A stretch of DNA of 64,000 nt from positions 1,178,001 to 1,242,000 of the forward strand of contig NZ_CP058910.1 of assembly GCF_013415885.1 (NCBI RefSeq), written 5' to 3'. This DNA is from Halosimplex rubrum (GTDB lineage: Archaea; Halobacteriota; Halobacteria; Halobacteriales; Haloarculaceae). The notes under the pieces were generated by a model. The model saw only the letters and a program-made list of their open reading frames with translations. It had not been told where the DNA came from and made no database searches. Positions 61,851-64,000 of the stretch are shown piece by piece (within the stretch, counting starts at the first letter, position 1; each line of letters begins with the position of its first letter). Both the position numbers and the translations under genes were made by a program.

Positions 61851-62787
61851 CAGAACTGACCGCCAGTTCTGTGATGAGCGACCGTGTCGCTTGTCGCACC
61901 GCGTCGTCGCTGGAGTCGTCGGGTTCCCAGCCCAGCGCGGCAAGTTTCTCGATGGAGAGGCGCATGCGTGGGACATCGCCAACCCACCCACGGTCGCCAC
62001 CCGTATACTCGTAGTCTGGATCGAGGCCCATCTCGTCGCTGACGATGTCGGCAATCATGGTGACGGACGTTGTCGTACGGGTCCCGAGGTTGTAGACGTT
62101 GAAGTCGTCGGTGGCGTGTTCGACGACGTGGCACATCGCGTCGACACACTCAGCGACATTCATGTAGGATTTCTCCTGGCGGCCGTCACCAAGGATAGTG
62201 AGCGATTCCGGATCGTCACTGAGCTTCTCGATGAAATCAGGGATGACCGCGCCTGGTTGCAGACGTGGTCCGACGATGTTGGCGAAGCGGTAGACCCACA
62301 CGGTGAAATCGTGGCAGTGGGCGTACACCGACAGCAGGCTCTCCTCGCCGAGCTTGCTCGCGCCGTAGATGCTGATTGGCTCCAGCGGCGCGTAGTCTTC
62401 TGGGGTGGGCCGCGGCGCCTCGCCGTAGACAGTCGAGGAGGAGGTGAAGGCGATGTTGTCAACGCCAACCTCGTCCATCCGTTCGAGGACGGTCTCGGTC
62501 AAGGCGTTGTTCGTGCGGTACTGGTCGATGTCGTCGGCAGCGGCGTTCTTGTTCGCGGCGAAGTGGAAGACGCCGTCGACATCTGCGGTGATCGCCTCGG
62601 CGACCACGTCGGGGTCGGTCAGGTCGCCCTCGACGAGTTCGACGCCGTCGGGCAGCCACTCCCGGTTGCCGTTCGAGAGGTCGTCAACCGCGACTACTTC
62701 GTTGTCAGCGACCAGTCGTTCACAGAGGTGCGACCCCACGAAGCCCGCCCCACCCGTCACGACTAGTCGCTTCTCAGAGAGTTCCAT
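61843..62787 (-). CDS. NAD-dependent nucleotide-sugar epimerase (GalE-like)
   Basis: 314 residues from MELSEKRLVVTGGAGFVGSH; an upstream Met at 62841 adds 18 residues and is less likely. It is an extended short-chain dehydrogenase: GGAGFVGS near 12-19, FHFAANKNA, FTSSSTVYGEA, YGASKLGEE with catalytic Tyr/Lys, and FANIVGPRLQPG. It is closest in layout to archaeal UDP-glucose 4-epimerases such as AglM-neighbour proteins, but epimerase versus dehydratase cannot be settled by eye. The stop codon lies in the right end of an IS element, so the last few residues (AVSSVE) may be altered. Confidence 0.87.
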   Translation of the reverse strand: MELSEKRLVVTGGAGFVGSHLCERLVADNEVVAVDDLSNGNREWLPDGVELVEGDLTDPDVVAEAITADVDGVFHFAANKNAAADDIDQYRTNNALTETVLERMDEVGVDNIAFTSSSTVYGEAPRPTPEDYAPLEPISIYGASKLGEESLLSVYAHCHDFTVWVYRFANIVGPRLQPGAVIPDFIEKLSDDPESLTILGDGRQEKSYMNVAECVDAMCHVVEHATDDFNVYNLGTRTTTSVTMIADIVSDEMGLDPDYEYTGGDRGWVGDVPRMRLSIEKLAALGWEPDDSSDDAVRQATRSLITELAVSSVE

Positions 62788-63137
62788 GTCCCGCAATGGG
62801 ACACAACGGATATGGCTGTTTTGGGCAACACTTTTGCACACCGTATTCGCGGGAGAATATCAAAGAAACACTTAGAGCACAACTGTGGACGACCCAGGAG
62901 ATACCGCTGGATCGCTATTTTGATTCAGCGAGAGAATCCCAGCGTTTACGCCGGGGAGGATGTCATCTCTGGGCGTCTGTATCGGTGTCACACCGTATTG
63001 TGGTGGGAGATCCTGTTCGTAAGTGAACGGTCTTACGCTTGCTACGGTTCACGACGTGTTTCGGTTGGCGGCCACGCCTTCACACACAGTTGCGACCGTT
63101 CCGCGGACACTAGATTGAAATTGGTGTAGCTGAAAGT
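62788..63137. other. Intergenic region with a small IS1341-type end fragment
   Basis: About 350 bases with no gene; it carries the promoters of the epimerase (reverse) and the Nudix gene (forward). Bases about 62934-62975 read GAATCCCAGCGTTTACGCC and GGGGAGGATGTCATC, a right-end signature of the IS200/IS605 family without the rest of the element. Confidence 0.5.
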
Positions 63138-63584
63138 ATGAATTCGATGACTGAAGAACCGCTCCAAGCGACAATCTCGCTTCGCGGAGTCATATTTGAC
63201 GCCAAAAACGCCGTGCTCGTTGTCAAACGGACGAGCGACGGTGGATGGGAACTCCCGGGCGGGAGACTCGACACACACGAGGACTGCGTCGCGGGTCTCA
63301 AACGTGAAATCCGCGAGGAAACGGACCTCGACCCCACGGTCAAAGAGCCGGTACACTCCGTTTCATGGCGGAACAGTAGCGATAACGGTCGGTTCGCGGT
63401 GTACTACCGCTGTCATAGTGCCGACCGGGCGGTCTCGCTCTCCGACGAGCACACCGATTACGAGTGGCTTCCAAGAGGGGCCGCTCGCGACCGACTCAGC
63501 GAGCCACAGGAGAGGGGAGTCTACCGAGCTGTGAAGCAAACTGCATCGTCGCTCGAAGCGAACCCCTCTATCACATTGGAGTGA
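63138..63584 (+). CDS. Nudix hydrolase
   Basis: 148 residues. The Nudix box is complete: GGRLDTHEDCVAGLKREIRE followed by ETDL (near 38-61), with all catalytic Glu residues in place (REIREET). The N-terminal strands ATISLRGVIFDAKNAVLVVK and the later DEHTDYEWLPRGAARDRL (usual YEW motif) complete the fold. The substrate is a nucleoside diphosphate linked to another group; a role in clearing nucleotide sugars next to the epimerase is possible. It has a strong terminator hairpin after it. Confidence 0.9.
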   Translation: MNSMTEEPLQATISLRGVIFDAKNAVLVVKRTSDGGWELPGGRLDTHEDCVAGLKREIREETDLDPTVKEPVHSVSWRNSSDNGRFAVYYRCHSADRAVSLSDEHTDYEWLPRGAARDRLSEPQERGVYRAVKQTASSLEANPSITLE

Positions 63585-63586
63585 CA

Positions 63587-63610
63587 CCGGTCCGCGGGAG
63601 AACGGACCGG
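63587..63610 (+). terminator. Terminator-like hairpin after the Nudix gene
   Basis: CCGGTCCG (63587-63594) and CGGACCGG (63603-63610) form a perfect 8-base stem with loop CGGGAGAA, 2 bases after the stop codon. Confidence 0.55.
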
Positions 63611-63764
63611 AGCGGAAACGGTGGGGTTGGGGGGAGATGGAAGCCCGCAAGGCGGGCAAGCAGACGGTAGAACTCTTCCGGTGTCAGTGTTCTGGTTTGT
63701 GACCGTGTGGCTGTGCTAATATTCACAAATTTGTTAATACACAGAGCTTTATACGAGATACAGG

Positions 63765-63809
<45 letters not shown>

Positions 63810-63877
63810 CTCAAACCACGGTCTTGTAGCAGGCCGACTCCCCAGTGGTTAAGAAATACCAGTGCTACATATAAGAT

Positions 63878-64000
63878 ATGGAGGTGCGGCGTACTGTCCC
63901 CGTTGCGCTCGACGTGGACAGCGACGACGCCGCACTCCTCGAAGACACCGTAGACACGTTCCGCTGGTCGGCACAGTACGTCGTAAACCATGCTTTCAAG
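63878..64000 (+). CDS. TnpB (IS200/IS605, IS1341-type), 5' part, cut by the right edge
   Basis: 41 codons from the ATG at 63878 to the edge: MEVRRTVPVALDVDSDDAAL, LEDTVDTFRWSAQYVVN, HAFK. This is the typical N-terminus of haloarchaeal TnpB (RRTVPVxLD). With the left-end hairpin in place it could belong to a complete element, but the rest lies outside the window. Confidence 0.85.
   Translation, partial: MEVRRTVPVALDVDSDDAALLEDTVDTFRWSAQYVVNHAFK

Noticed and set aside
61891-62766. 291-codon plus-strand frame
   Set aside because: Mirror of the epimerase gene, which has all short-chain dehydrogenase motifs.

Overview
The window is a haloarchaeal chromosome or megaplasmid segment. The conserved housekeeping-type genes are GC-rich and encode acidic proteins. 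There are Tat and PGF-CTERM type export signals, haloarchaeal TATA boxes placed for leaderless transcripts, long archaeal RmlA and RmlB proteins, and many typical haloarchaeal insertion sequences (IS6, IS1595/ISH4-like, IS5, IS630, IS200/IS605-IS1341). I see no rRNA, tRNA or CRISPR array. The exact genus cannot be fixed by eye.

Layout. (1) 1-18.3 kb is a surface-glycan region. It holds a membrane protein cut by the left edge, a flippase, three sulfatase-like alkaline-phosphatase-superfamily (AP-superfamily) proteins, a Tat-exported repeat protein, the dTDP-rhamnose genes rmlB, rmlD, rmlA and rmlC with a 59-residue zinc-ribbon gene, a PQQ-type beta-propeller, and a fourth AP-superfamily enzyme. 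Broken IS elements lie between them. (2) 18.5-23.6 kb has an Ig-like gene remnant, a PGF-CTERM surface protein and a DUF4350-MoxR operon. (3) 23.8-31.3 kb holds a beta-propeller/Ig protein that is probably frameshifted, a seven-blade FG-GAP protein, a large surface protein with a 27-glycine tract, and tnpB debris. (4) 31.3-41.4 kb holds a DUF1616 protein divergent from a LolCDE/MacB-like ABC exporter, then a reverse-strand DUF58 operon that looks like the other half of the MoxR locus. (5) 41.8-55.3 kb is a second, partly AT-rich glycan cluster: nucleotide-sugar dehydrogenase, two GT2 glycosyltransferases, a DUF354 protein, two more AP-superfamily proteins, a large Wzy-like membrane protein and a second flippase, interrupted by nested IS debris. 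(6) 55.3-64 kb is an accessory island of tnpB fragments, a MazF-like toxin module, two tandem winged-helix plus small-partner modules that look like TumE-type toxin-antitoxin pairs, a SWIM zinc-finger protein, a nucleotide-sugar epimerase and a Nudix hydrolase.

How it fits together. The sugar-nucleotide enzymes (RmlABCD, the UDP-sugar dehydrogenase, the GalE-like epimerase) can supply precursors. The GT2 proteins and the DUF354 protein would assemble glycans, the two flippases and the large membrane proteins would move or polymerise them, and the six AP-superfamily proteins could decorate or trim them. All six end in the same L-x-x-[LI]-G-Y tail. The MoxR/DUF58/DUF4129 parts and the ABC exporter suggest envelope-protein maturation or transport. 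The right-hand 9 kb is the most accessory part: two-gene modules with overlapping frames sit between decayed IS200/IS605 elements and a duplicated segment of about 400 bp of unknown nature.
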